In this document: positions 1 through 8,618 of the stretch, one piece after another | Numbering within the stretch: the first letter of the stretch is position 1 | Layout of the letters: each line of letters begins with the position of its first letter | Translations under genes and position numbers: made by a program | Notes under the pieces: generated by a model | Told to the model about the DNA's origin: nothing | Seen by the model: the letters and a program-made list of their open reading frames with translations, nothing else | The model's database searches: none | Origin: Bacteroidota bacterium | GTDB taxonomy: Bacteria > Bacteroidota > Bacteroidia > AKYH767-A > OLB10 | Length of the DNA: 64,000 bases | Assembly: GCA_023251535.1 (NCBI GenBank) | Contig: JAHEYP010000012.1 | Location: forward strand, 21,659-85,658 | Direction of reading: 5' to 3'

Positions 1-411
1 ACTGAAAAATTCTTCGTACAATTTGTTGCTGCAATTTTCGCAGAACCACATGCAAGCATCTTTTTCTGTTGATGCTCTGTATCGTTCAATTACTAATCCA
101 ATAGTATTTGGTCCGCGTTGTGGTGAATGCGGTGTGCATCGCGGAAGTAAAAACATTTCTCCTTCTTTTATGTGAATATCGCGTTGCTTTCCTTCTTCAA
201 TAATTTTCACAACGATATCGCCTTCTAATTGATAAAACAACTCTTCAGCTTCCTCCCAATGATAGTCCTTGCGCGAATTTGGTCCGCCTACTACCATTAC
301 TATAAAATCGTCGTTCATCTTATAAACTTGTTGGTTTCCAACGGGTGGTTTAAGTAGATGTCTGTTTTCATCAACCCATTTTTTTAGGTTGAACGCGGGA
401 GCAATTGCCAT
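1..411 (-). CDS. nbaC: 3-hydroxyanthranilate 3,4-dioxygenase, C-terminus beyond the window edge
   Basis: This is the first 137 residues of a cupin enzyme that opens the ring of 3-hydroxyanthranilate to 2-amino-3-carboxymuconate semialdehyde in the kynurenine pathway. I translated it by hand from the ATG at 411. The residue numbering matches the Cupriavidus enzyme: iron ligands His51, Glu57 and His95, and substrate-binding Arg47 and Arg99, are all present. A CxxC pair (Cys122, Cys125) starts the rubredoxin-like iron site of the bacterial type; its second half lies outside the window. The frame is open to base 1, so the gene is cut by the window, not broken. It is divergent from the SDR gene at 504. 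Other kynurenine genes lie at 7176 and 25166. Confidence 0.92.
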   Translation of the reverse strand, partial: MAIAPAFNLKKWVDENRHLLKPPVGNQQVYKMNDDFIVMVVGGPNSRKDYHWEEAEELFYQLEGDIVVKIIEEGKQRDIHIKEGEMFLLPRCTPHSPQRGPNTIGLVIERYRASTEKDACMWFCENCSNKLYEEFFS

Positions 412-503
412 AGCTGTTATTTTTGATGCTTCAAAGCAAAGTAACAGAATCGATTCGTCAATTCAAAGTTGCTTGCATTTACCTCTTATAACTATATCAT
501 TTT

Positions 504-1292
504 ATGAATCTTAATCTTCAATCATATACTGCGCTGGTGTGCGGAAGTACCCAAGGAATCGGACGAGCAGCGGCTCAAGAGCTGGCTTTGTTGGGTGCAA
601 AAGTGGTATTGATGGCACGTAATGAAGCTTCTTTGAAGGAAGTTTGCGCAGCTTTACCAACCCCTGCTAACCAACAACATTCGTATTTAGCTGCCGACTT
701 CTCGAATCCTGAACAAGTGGCTTCGGTAATCAATGCATATGTTGGGCAGGGAAATCCGATTCATATTTTGGTAAACAATACTGGTGGCCCTCCCGGCGGA
801 CCAATTACTGATGCAACTACTGCTGCTTTCTCTTCTGCTTTTTCACAGCATTTATTGTGTAATCATATTCTTGCGCAAGCCGTTATTCCAGGAATGAAAG
901 CTGCTAAATATGGTCGCATCATTAACGTGATTTCTACGAGTGTAAAACAGCCTTTAAAAGGATTAGGAGTGTCGAATACGATTCGCGCAGCAGTGGCAAA
1001 TTGGTCGAAGACTATGTCGCTCGAATTAGCTCCTTTCGCAATTACTGTGAATAATGTGTTGCCTGGAGCTACAGCTACTCAGCGCTTAGCAACGATTATC
1101 GAGACAAAATCGCAGAAAACGAATCACGAAATTTCAGAAGTAGAAAAAGAAATGATCGCAGAAATTCCTGCGGGACGATTCGCTCAACCAGAAGAAATTG
1201 CTGCTGCTATCGCTTTCTTGGCTTCGCCAGCTGCAGCGTATATCAACGGAATTAACGTGCCGGTAGATGGTGGCCGCACAGGCTGCTTATAA
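504..1292 (+). CDS. SDR-family oxidoreductase of the BKR-like subgroup with a non-canonical active site
   Basis: A 262-residue Rossmann-fold protein. The cofactor loop GSTQGIGRA is at residues 14-22, and the NNTGGPPGG segment near 91 stands where classical SDRs have NNAG. The usual catalytic YxxxK is missing: the aligned segment reads SNTIRAA, so Tyr becomes Ser and Lys becomes Arg. The C-terminus (INGINVPVDGG) is typical of 3-oxoacyl-ACP reductase-like proteins. The GGPP motif together with a lost tetrad is known for a subgroup annotated as BKR-like SDR, so this is probably an old subfamily and not a decayed gene. It sits divergently next to the 3-hydroxyanthranilate dioxygenase gene, which suggests but does not prove a role in aromatic catabolism. 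The substrate is unknown. Confidence 0.85.
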   Translation: MNLNLQSYTALVCGSTQGIGRAAAQELALLGAKVVLMARNEASLKEVCAALPTPANQQHSYLAADFSNPEQVASVINAYVGQGNPIHILVNNTGGPPGGPITDATTAAFSSAFSQHLLCNHILAQAVIPGMKAAKYGRIINVISTSVKQPLKGLGVSNTIRAAVANWSKTMSLELAPFAITVNNVLPGATATQRLATIIETKSQKTNHEISEVEKEMIAEIPAGRFAQPEEIAAAIAFLASPAAAYINGINVPVDGGRTGCL

Positions 1293-1295
1293 ACC

Positions 1296-1727
1296 ATGAA
1301 TCCAAAGCAAAAAAAGAATAGAGCATCACTCATTTTGTTAGTGGTGATGCTAGTGCTGTACTTCGCATTCTTTCGCAAGAAAGAGGGTGCGAATAATGTA
1401 TCGCGCGATGATCGTTCCGTAGTTTCTAATAAGTCGGATAAACGTCAAAAGAAATTCAGGCAACATGCGGTGTATTATACTAAACATGCTTTGTGTCGCA
1501 TGGACTGCCGACAAATTGATAGCAGCGAAGTACAGGAGATTTTAGCAGATGGCGAAATTAACTATGCTAAAAGCGATTTAAAAAGTAGCCCTTGTCCTAA
1601 ATATGCTTTAGAAGGCCTCACACATGACCATCAAAGGGTGAGAGTTATTGTAGGCGATTGCGATAGCCGAGCCAGCATTGTAACCGTGATCGATTTGGAT
1701 CATGAATTTGAATGCGATTGTAAATAG
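1296..1727 (+). CDS. DUF4258 protein with an N-terminal membrane anchor
   Basis: A 143-residue protein that starts 3 bases after the SDR stop, so the two are probably co-transcribed. Residues 11-27 form one hydrophobic segment followed by basic residues, as expected of an inner-membrane anchor. A charged linker runs to about residue 55. The C-terminal 80 residues (YYTKHALCRMDCRQI, then VRVIVGDC and ASIVTVIDL) match the DUF4258 pattern, whose function is unknown. Cysteine pairs CRMDC and ECDC could bind metal or form disulfides; this is inference. No catalytic residues can be assigned. Confidence 0.75.
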   Translation: MNPKQKKNRASLILLVVMLVLYFAFFRKKEGANNVSRDDRSVVSNKSDKRQKKFRQHAVYYTKHALCRMDCRQIDSSEVQEILADGEINYAKSDLKSSPCPKYALEGLTHDHQRVRVIVGDCDSRASIVTVIDLDHEFECDCK

Positions 1728-1780
1728 CTGATTATTAATCAGTAGCGAAAGTCTGAATGATGCTTTTCTGAAGATTCAAA

Positions 1781-1813
1781 TTAAACGTTTGTTTAAGTTA
1801 AACAATTGTTTAA
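1781..1813. promoter_or_regulatory. Double palindromic operator of the TetR-EmrAB operon
   Basis: Two 16-bp palindromes lie in tandem with a 17-bp start-to-start offset. The second, TTAAACAATTGTTTAA at 1798-1813, is perfect. The first, at 1781-1796, shares both outer arms (TTAAAC and GTTTAA) but differs at two central positions on one side. They overlap the predicted promoter of the downstream TetR gene, which is the position expected of an autoregulatory TetR-family operator. Confidence 0.75.
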
Positions 1814-1818
1814 TTTTG
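1788..1818 (+). promoter_or_regulatory. Bacteroidota-type promoter of the TetR-EmrAB operon
   Basis: A -33-like TTTG (1788-1791) is followed after 19 bases by the -7 element TAATTTTG (1811-1818), close to the known Bacteroidota consensus of TTTG and TAnnTTTG. The -33 element lies in the first palindrome and the -7 element begins in the last bases of the second, so repressor binding would block polymerase. The ATG at 1834 follows 15 bases later, which supports that start. Confidence 0.7.
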
Positions 1819-1833
1819 CATCCCCATTTCATC

Positions 1834-2448
1834 ATGATCGACAAAAGAGAGCATATTCTAATTACTGCCGAGGCATTGTTTGCCGAGAAGGGCTTCGAAG
1901 GGACTTCGGTGCGTGAGCTCTGTGCCAAAGCCGGAGTGAATGTGGCGATGGTTTCGTATTATTTCGGTTCGAAAGAACAGTTGATGGAAGCATTGATTGA
2001 ATTTCGTTCGGGATTCATGCGTGAGAAGTTAGATGAAATCAGGAAGCAATCGATTTCTGCTTCCGAAAAAATGGAGTTGATCATTGATCACTATGTATCA
2101 CGAATTTTTTCGAATAGTCAGTATCATCGCATACTTCATCGAGAATTAAGTTTACAACAACGTTCACAATTCAATTCGATCATCAGTAAATTATTGATGG
2201 TAAATTTCTCTGTGATACGAGATATCATCAATGATGGAATTGAATCGAAAGAGTTTAAAAATGTTGATGTAGAACTCACCATCGTTTCTATGATCGGTAC
2301 AATTACTCAAGTAGTTGTTTCTTCTTTTTTAACGTGTAAGTTGTTAAATGAAAAACATAATGAGTTAATGGTTGTTACTGACAAGTCGCATCAGCAAAGA
2401 GTAAGTAAACATTTAAAAGAAATGCTTCTGGCATATCTAAAGAAATAA
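1834..2448 (+). CDS. TetR/AcrR-family transcriptional repressor of the adjacent efflux genes
   Basis: A 204-residue TetR-family protein. The N-terminal helix-turn-helix spans about residues 5-50 (ILITAEALFAEKGFEGTSVR, then AGVNVAMVSYYFGSKEQL), typical of AcrR-like regulators. The rest is a helical ligand-binding and dimerisation domain of no recognised specificity. An in-frame ATG at 1789 exists, but it lies inside the operator and promoter, so the ATG at 1834 is the likely start. It is followed after 32 bases by emrA-like and emrB-like genes, so it very probably represses its own operon and responds to a pump substrate. Confidence 0.9.
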   Translation: MIDKREHILITAEALFAEKGFEGTSVRELCAKAGVNVAMVSYYFGSKEQLMEALIEFRSGFMREKLDEIRKQSISASEKMELIIDHYVSRIFSNSQYHRILHRELSLQQRSQFNSIISKLLMVNFSVIRDIINDGIESKEFKNVDVELTIVSMIGTITQVVVSSFLTCKLLNEKHNELMVVTDKSHQQRVSKHLKEMLLAYLKK

Positions 2449-2480
2449 AACCCAACACAGCCCAACCTTTTTTAAAACAA

Positions 2481-3527
2481 ATGGAACATATCACTCCTCC
2501 CGCAAAAAAGAAAAACAAAGTCCTGCCAATAGTTCTTGTATTAGTTATTGGTTCTTCTTTGATTTTCGGCTTTAATAAATATCGTTATGCATTGCATCAC
2601 GAAGATACCGACGATGCTCAAATAGATGCCGACATCAGTCCTGTTTACAGTCGTATTTCAGGTTATGTTAGCGATATCCGTTTCGAAGACAATCAGAAGG
2701 TGAAAAAAGGCGATACGCTTATCATTATCGATGGACGAGATTTGCAAATTAAAGTGGAACAATCAGAAGCTGCAATTGCTAATGCTCTAGCTGCCGTTAA
2801 AGTTGCTGAAGCTGCTGTTGAAACTGCAAGAGGGAATGCTGTTGTTGCTCAAAGCGGAATTGAAGCTGCCAATGTTCGTTTGTGGAAAGCCGATCAAGAT
2901 TATAATCGCTTCAGCTCACTAATGACTTTAGATGCAACAACAAAACAAAAGTTTGATGCAGCGAAAGCAGAGAAAGATGGTGCTCAAGCTTCAGTGAATT
3001 CAGCAAAAAGTCAATTGATAGTTGCTAATAAACAAATAGCTGCTGCTCAAGAACAAATTGCTGTAGCGAATGCTCAGCTAAAACAACGTCAGGCTGATCT
3101 CGATTTTTCGAAATTGCAATTAACATATAGCGTTATTACAGCGCCTGCCAATGGATTAGCATCGAAGAAAAATGTACAAAACGGACAATTAGTAAATGTA
3201 GGTTCTCCGCTATGTGCTATTGTTGGAAATGAAGGTGTTTATGTGATTGCTAACTTTAAAGAAACACAACTATCAAAGATGAAAGAAGGTCAGCCAGTAA
3301 AGGTTGTTATTGATGCCTTCCCTGATGATAAAATAGATGCGAAAGTTTATCGCTTCTCTGCAGCTACAGGAGCTAAGTTTAGTTTACTTCCTCCCGATAA
3401 TGCTTCAGGAAATTATGTAAAAGTAATTCAACGTGTGCCGGTGAAAATTAAGTTTGATGATGTAACTAAAGTAAAAGATATGTTGCGTCCCGGTATGAGT
3501 GTGAAAGTATCTGTTGAGTTAAACTAA
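2481..3527 (+). CDS. emrA: HlyD/EmrA-family membrane fusion protein of a drug efflux pump
   Basis: A 348-residue periplasmic adaptor. One N-terminal membrane segment (about residues 13-30) is followed by the TDDAQIDADISPVYSRISGY region shared by EmrA proteins, a lipoyl-like half motif, a long Ala- and Gln-rich coiled-coil hairpin (about 80-200) and a second lipoyl half with a beta-barrel (SKKNVQNGQLVNVGSPLCAI onward). It lies 19 bases upstream of the MFS transporter gene and would link that pump to an outer-membrane channel. No TolC-type gene is present in this operon, so the channel must come from elsewhere. Confidence 0.92.
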   Translation: MEHITPPAKKKNKVLPIVLVLVIGSSLIFGFNKYRYALHHEDTDDAQIDADISPVYSRISGYVSDIRFEDNQKVKKGDTLIIIDGRDLQIKVEQSEAAIANALAAVKVAEAAVETARGNAVVAQSGIEAANVRLWKADQDYNRFSSLMTLDATTKQKFDAAKAEKDGAQASVNSAKSQLIVANKQIAAAQEQIAVANAQLKQRQADLDFSKLQLTYSVITAPANGLASKKNVQNGQLVNVGSPLCAIVGNEGVYVIANFKETQLSKMKEGQPVKVVIDAFPDDKIDAKVYRFSAATGAKFSLLPPDNASGNYVKVIQRVPVKIKFDDVTKVKDMLRPGMSVKVSVELN

Positions 3528-3546
3528 TTTTCTTTCCATCATCGTC

Positions 3547-5091
3547 ATGCCTGAACAAGGTTTTCAAAAGTGGATTATTACCATCACGGTAATTCTCGCT
3601 TCTTTACTCGAGCTTATCGATACTACGGTGGTGAATGTATCACTTCCGCAGATCATGGGAAATCTCGGTGCTACATTAGAAGATGTGGGTTGGGTTATAA
3701 CAGCATATTCAATTGCAAACGTTGTAATTCTACCGATGTCGGGTTGGCTTTCTTCTCGTTTCGGACGACGTTCTTATTTTACTTTTTCAATTGTTCTATT
3801 TACCATCGCTTCGTTTTTCTGTGGAAATGCAGAAAATATTTGGGAGCTCGTTTTCTTTCGTTTTCTTCAAGGAATAGGAGGTGGCGCATTGCTCGCAACG
3901 GCGCAAGCAATTCTTATGGAAACATGGCCGAAAGAACAACATGGCATGGCGCAAGCTTTATTTGGATTAGGTGTCGTTGTTGGTCCTACAATCGGACCTA
4001 CTTTAGGAGGCTATATCACTGATCATTTTACATGGCCTTGGGTGTTTTATATTAATCTTCCATTAGGTGTGATAGCAATGTTATTAACGCTTCAATATAT
4101 CAAGGATAGTAAGTTGCAATCGCGGCCCGGCTCCGTCGACTGGATTGGAATTATCTTACTCGTAGCTACCGTTGGCAGTTTACAATTCGTATTAGAACGA
4201 GGTGAAAGCGAAGATTGGTTTGATACAAATTATATCACCGCATTAACTTTGACATCTATCATCTGTGGATGTTTGTTTATATGGCATGAGCTTCGAGTCG
4301 AATCGCCCGTCGTGAATTTGCGCATCATGAAAAACCGATCGCTAGCCATAGGTATGTTCACTACGTTTATCCTTGGCTTCGGATTATTTGGTTCGGTATT
4401 TATTTTCCCAGTATTCTGTCAGAATTTATTGGGCTTCTCCGCACAACAAACCGGTATGTTAATGATTCCCGGAGGTGTTTCTACAATCTTAATGATGCCG
4501 ATAGTTGGGAAATTATTACAGAATAAAACTTCTCCGCGATTGATGGCAACTTTCGGGTTCACGTTGTTCTTCTTGTTTACATTCTTTCTCTCAAAATCAA
4601 ATTTGAATTCGGGTGAAGGCGACTTCTATCTTCCGCTAATTCTTCGCGGTATCGGATTAAGTTTCTTGTTTGTGCCGCTTACTTCATTAGCGCTAGGAGC
4701 TCTCGAGCCTAAAGATTTTGCACAGGGAACAGGATTAAATAATATGATGCGTCAGCTAGGTGGATCGTTTGGAATTGCAATTATTACTACACTGCTTCAT
4801 TATCGCCAGGGATTTCATCGCGATCATTTAGTAGCGCATATGGATATCTTTAATCACGCTATGACGTCGAAGTATAATGATATGCTCAACGGATTTATCG
4901 GCAAAGGATTCTCGATGGAACAAGCTCAGCAAATGGCAGCCAAAGCACTCGATGGTTCAATCATACGCCAAACTTATATGCTTAGCTATTTAGATGCCTT
5001 CTGGGCAGTGGGAATATTCTTGATTTTAAGTATTCCGCTCATCTGGATGCAACGCCCTAAGCGAGTAGTAGTCCCTGTAGATTCACATTAA
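3547..5091 (+). CDS. emrB: EmrB/QacA-family (DHA2) drug:H+ antiporter
   Basis: A 514-residue polytopic membrane protein with about 14 hydrophobic segments. It shows the DHA2 hallmarks: LIDTTVVNVSLPQIMGNLGA in TM1, the motif A-like loop GWLSSRFGRRSYF after TM2, and motif C-like GVVVGPTIGPTLGGYIT in TM5. It is the third gene of the TetR-EmrA-EmrB operon and is expected to drive proton-coupled export of hydrophobic compounds through the EmrA-like adaptor. The transported compound cannot be told from the sequence. Confidence 0.93.
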   Translation: MPEQGFQKWIITITVILASLLELIDTTVVNVSLPQIMGNLGATLEDVGWVITAYSIANVVILPMSGWLSSRFGRRSYFTFSIVLFTIASFFCGNAENIWELVFFRFLQGIGGGALLATAQAILMETWPKEQHGMAQALFGLGVVVGPTIGPTLGGYITDHFTWPWVFYINLPLGVIAMLLTLQYIKDSKLQSRPGSVDWIGIILLVATVGSLQFVLERGESEDWFDTNYITALTLTSIICGCLFIWHELRVESPVVNLRIMKNRSLAIGMFTTFILGFGLFGSVFIFPVFCQNLLGFSAQQTGMLMIPGGVSTILMMPIVGKLLQNKTSPRLMATFGFTLFFLFTFFLSKSNLNSGEGDFYLPLILRGIGLSFLFVPLTSLALGALEPKDFAQGTGLNNMMRQLGGSFGIAIITTLLHYRQGFHRDHLVAHMDIFNHAMTSKYNDMLNGFIGKGFSMEQAQQMAAKALDGSIIRQTYMLSYLDAFWAVGIFLILSIPLIWMQRPKRVVVPVDSH

Positions 5092-5135
5092 AAGGTCTTC
5101 TGAAGAAAATCATAGATCATTTCGCAGAAATGGCG

Positions 5136-5143
5136 TATCTTTA
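5136..5143 (+). promoter_or_regulatory. Possible -7 element of the M1 peptidase gene
   Basis: TATCTTTA differs from TAnnTTTG at the last base only and ends 19 bases before the ATG at 5163. No good -33 element is visible, so this is a weak call, but it favours the 5163 start over the ATG at 5130. Confidence 0.35.
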
Positions 5144-5162
5144 TTCTTCAGAAATTCCGAAA

Positions 5163-7088
5163 ATGAAGAATTGTCTTGCCTTATTCCTTTCGCTGTTTAT
5201 TTGTCAATCGTTATTCGCTCAGATAACTACTCCCGAAACTGAAGCTATTGCAAAGTCGGAACAGCGAAAAATGCGAAGCAGCATCGCTAATAGAACACAA
5301 ACTGCTAATAGTGATTATGATGTTGTTTATTATCGTTGCAATTGGACAGTAGATCCTGCTGTGAATGCAATATCGGGAGCAATAACTACTTTCTTTATAC
5401 CACTTTCAAACGACTTAGATACTGTTCTTTTTGATATGTCGAATTCGTTAAGCGTTTCGTACGTGAGCTATCATGGAACAGCAATTACATTTAATCATAT
5501 TGGCGATGTTTTAACTTGCATACTTCCTGGAATTAGTGCAGCACAACAACTCGATTCAATTACTGTTTCTTATGCTGGAACTCCTGCAAATACAGGATTT
5601 GGTTCCTTCGAGCAATCAACTCATAATGGTGCTCCAATCATTTGGACATTATCTGAACCTTATGGATCTTCTGATTGGTGGCCGTGTAAAAATGGGTTAA
5701 CAGATAAAGCCGATTCAATTGATGTTACATTGATTGTTCCTACAGGAAATACAGGAGTGAGTAATGGAGTTTTAACTGAACATTTATCGACAGGATTACA
5801 AGATATTTATGTTTGGAAACACCGCTATCCTATTGCAACTTATTTAATTTGTTTTGCGGTTACTAACTACGCTCAATTTGATTTAAACGTTCCTTTCGGT
5901 ACTACGAATACGTTAGTAGAAAATTATGTTTATCCCGAAGATTCAGTTACTGCCGCAGGTGCATTACCTGATATCGTTTCAACTATGCAAGTGTATGATT
6001 CATTATTTGGTGTTTATCCTTTTGTGAATGAAAAATACGGACATGCACAGTTCGGATGGGGTGGAGGAATGGAACATCAAACGATTACTTTTATCACCGG
6101 CTTCGGACATGAACTAATTGCGCACGAATTGGGTCATCATTGGTTTGGCGATAAAATTACTTGCGCCAGCTGGGAAGATATATGGTTGAATGAAGGTTTT
6201 GCTACTTATCTTTCGGGATTATCATACGAACATTTATTCCCTATTAATTATTGGCAACAGTTTAAGATTGGAAGAGTAAACAGTATTACTAGCTTGCCGT
6301 GGGGATCGGTATTTTGTGATGATACAACAAACGTTGGAAGAATATTTAATAGCCGACTGACATACAATAAAGGAGCTATGATTCTTCATCAATTAAGATG
6401 GATAATTGGCGACGTCGCTTTCTTTACCGCCCTCTCGAATTATTTAAATGATCCCCAATTGTCGTACGGCTTTGCCCACACAAGCAATTTAAAGACACAT
6501 TTCGAAAATGCAACAGGACAAAATCTTTCTTGGTATTTCGATGATTGGTATTACGGACAAGGTTATCCTTCTTATACAATCGTGTGGAACCAAATTGGAT
6601 CTTCAGTGAATTTTACCGTTTCTCAAACGCAATCAGATCCATCAGTAAGTTTCTTTGAACTACCATTACCGATCAAGTTCAGTGGTCAAGGTCAAGATAC
6701 CATTATACGTTTCGATAACTCGAGCAATGCACAATCGTATTCGGTAAACCTTCCATTTATTGTTGATACTGTTACACTAGATCCAGATACTTGGTTAATT
6801 ACTGCACATAATACCATATTGACATCCTTACAGCAAAATATCGCCAACACTTATTTCTCAATAATCCCTAACCCGACTACCGATAAAATTAACATTGCTT
6901 TAAACCGCATTAACGATAATTTAAAGGTTGAGATTGTTGATATGCAAGGTAAACTTGTGTTTAGCCAAGATTTTGATAATTCGAAAGGAGAATCAATCGA
7001 TGTACGAGCTTTGGCAGCAGGAATGTACTTTGTTCACCTAACCGGTCCAGGGTATTCCACGGGACAGCAAGTGATGATTCAAAAATAA
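5163..7088 (+). CDS. Secreted M1-family metallopeptidase with a T9SS type A sorting domain
   Basis: A 641-residue exported protein. Starting at 5163 gives a clean signal peptide (MKNCLALFLSLFICQSLFAQ); the ATG at 5130 would add 11 polar residues before it. An aminopeptidase N-like beta domain is followed by the M1 zinc site HELGHHWFGD, with the third ligand in WLNEGFATYLSG. The exopeptidase motif is GGMEHQ, where classical M1 aminopeptidases have GAMEN. The last 80 residues (IIPNPTTDKINIAL to QQVMIQK) form a type A CTD, so the enzyme should be exported by T9SS and attached to the surface. It probably digests extracellular peptides. Confidence 0.92.
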   Translation: MKNCLALFLSLFICQSLFAQITTPETEAIAKSEQRKMRSSIANRTQTANSDYDVVYYRCNWTVDPAVNAISGAITTFFIPLSNDLDTVLFDMSNSLSVSYVSYHGTAITFNHIGDVLTCILPGISAAQQLDSITVSYAGTPANTGFGSFEQSTHNGAPIIWTLSEPYGSSDWWPCKNGLTDKADSIDVTLIVPTGNTGVSNGVLTEHLSTGLQDIYVWKHRYPIATYLICFAVTNYAQFDLNVPFGTTNTLVENYVYPEDSVTAAGALPDIVSTMQVYDSLFGVYPFVNEKYGHAQFGWGGGMEHQTITFITGFGHELIAHELGHHWFGDKITCASWEDIWLNEGFATYLSGLSYEHLFPINYWQQFKIGRVNSITSLPWGSVFCDDTTNVGRIFNSRLTYNKGAMILHQLRWIIGDVAFFTALSNYLNDPQLSYGFAHTSNLKTHFENATGQNLSWYFDDWYYGQGYPSYTIVWNQIGSSVNFTVSQTQSDPSVSFFELPLPIKFSGQGQDTIIRFDNSSNAQSYSVNLPFIVDTVTLDPDTWLITAHNTILTSLQQNIANTYFSIIPNPTTDKINIALNRINDNLKVEIVDMQGKLVFSQDFDNSKGESIDVRALAAGMYFVHLTGPGYSTGQQVMIQK

Positions 7089-7111
7089 TTTACAGACGTA
7101 GAAAAATTCTG

Positions 7112-7119
7112 TATTTTTG
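7112..7119 (+). promoter_or_regulatory. -7 element TATTTTTG upstream of the aldehyde dehydrogenase operon
   Basis: An exact match to TAnnTTTG in the gap after the M1 peptidase gene. It lies 56 bases before the ATG at 7176, giving an untranslated leader of about 50 bases. No convincing -33 element is seen. Confidence 0.5.
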
Positions 7120-7175
7120 CCGCAGATTGAACACTGACTCGATGGGTTAGTATGAAAATTTAAAAATCAGCGCAA

Positions 7176-8618
7176 ATGCAGCATATACAGAATCTGATAA
7201 ATGGTCAGTTGGTACCACCAGTATCCGGCACCTATATCGATAATTATAATCCGGCGAACGGAAAGGTTTACAGCAAAATTCCTGATAGCGATGAACGTGA
7301 TGTTGAAGCTGCTGTTGAAGCTGCGCGAAAAGCTTTTCCTGCATGGAGCGTAATGGCGAAAGAAAAACGATCTGCTATCCTTATTAAATTAAGCGAATTA
7401 ATAGAAAAAAATCTCGAACGTTTTGCTATCGCAGAATCAATTGATAACGGTAAGCCGCTTTGGTTGTCGAGATCTGTAGATATTCCTCGTGCTGTTTCTA
7501 ATTTCCATTTTTATGCTACTGCTGCTTTGCATCTTCACGATGAATCGCATTCAATGGGAGCATTAGCAATTAACTATACTACTCGCACACCAATTGGAGT
7601 AGCAGGATGTATATCGCCATGGAATCTCCCGCTTTATTTATTTACATGGAAAATTGCACCTGCACTTGCTTCAGGTAACTGCGTAGTTGCGAAGCCATCT
7701 GAAATTACTCCGATGACAGCTTATTTGTTAGCTGAATTGTCGATTGAAGCAGGCATGCCGGCAGGAGTATTGAATATTGTGCATGGCCTCGGACATAAAG
7801 TTGGTAAAGCAATTGTCTCGCATCCGTTAATTCCAGCGGTTTCATTTACAGGAGGAACGAAAACAGGAGAAGAAATTTCAAGAATTGCTGCTCCGATGTT
7901 TAAGAAATTATCACTCGAATTAGGAGGTAAAAATCCGAATATCATATTTGCCGATTGCGATTTCGATAAAGCAGTGCAAACTACTGTGCGCTCCTCATTC
8001 TCTAACCAAGGAGAAATTTGTTTATGTGGATCACGCATATTCGTTGAACGCTCTATCTATGATAAATTCAAAGTAGCATTTGTTGAGCAAGTTAAAGCTT
8101 TGAAAGTTGGTGATCCAATGAAAGACGAAAACTGGCTTGGAGCGATTGTAAGTAAACCGCATATGGAGAAAATTCTCTCTTATATTGCCTTGGCACAAAA
8201 GGAAGGCGGAACAATACTCACCGGAGGAAAACAAGTGAAGCCTGAAGGAGAACTGTCGGAAGGATATTATATTCAACCAACCGTGATTGAAGGATTAGCT
8301 TATGATTGTAGAACAAATCAAGAAGAGATTTTTGGTCCTGTTGTTACAATCCAACCATTCGATACCGAAGAAGAAGTGTTGACGTATGCTAACAGTACAA
8401 CTTATGGATTGGCCGCAACTGTATGGACACAACATCTTACTCGTGCTCATCGCGTAGCTGCAAGTCTTCATAGCGGGATCGTTTGGATTAACACTTGGTT
8501 GTTACGTGATCTAAGAACGCCATTCGGCGGAGTGAAAAATTCAGGAGTAGGCCGCGAAGGCGGATTCGAAGCATTAAAATTCTTTACAGAAGAAAAAAAT
8601 ATTTGCATTAAATTATGA
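7176..8618 (+). CDS. 2-aminomuconic 6-semialdehyde dehydrogenase (ALDH8-like)
   Basis: A 480-residue NAD-dependent aldehyde dehydrogenase of full length. Visible family features are the Asn site ISPWNLPLYLFTWKIAPALA, the Rossmann motif FTGGTKTGEEI, the general base in LELGGKNPN and the nucleophile in NQGEICLCGSRIFVE. The NQGEICLC context is shared with human ALDH8A1 and bacterial aminomuconate-semialdehyde dehydrogenases. In the kynurenine route it would oxidise the product of ACMSD (gene at 25166) to 2-aminomuconate. Its stop overlaps the next gene by 4 bases. The assignment among ALDH subfamilies is probable, not certain. Confidence 0.85.
   Translation: MQHIQNLINGQLVPPVSGTYIDNYNPANGKVYSKIPDSDERDVEAAVEAARKAFPAWSVMAKEKRSAILIKLSELIEKNLERFAIAESIDNGKPLWLSRSVDIPRAVSNFHFYATAALHLHDESHSMGALAINYTTRTPIGVAGCISPWNLPLYLFTWKIAPALASGNCVVAKPSEITPMTAYLLAELSIEAGMPAGVLNIVHGLGHKVGKAIVSHPLIPAVSFTGGTKTGEEISRIAAPMFKKLSLELGGKNPNIIFADCDFDKAVQTTVRSSFSNQGEICLCGSRIFVERSIYDKFKVAFVEQVKALKVGDPMKDENWLGAIVSKPHMEKILSYIALAQKEGGTILTGGKQVKPEGELSEGYYIQPTVIEGLAYDCRTNQEEIFGPVVTIQPFDTEEEVLTYANSTTYGLAATVWTQHLTRAHRVAASLHSGIVWINTWLLRDLRTPFGGVKNSGVGREGGFEALKFFTEEKNICIKL

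Noticed and set aside
3570..4022. 150-residue open frame within emrB
   Set aside because: Same-strand shadow of a well-matched MFS transporter, with Cys/Arg-rich nonsense composition.
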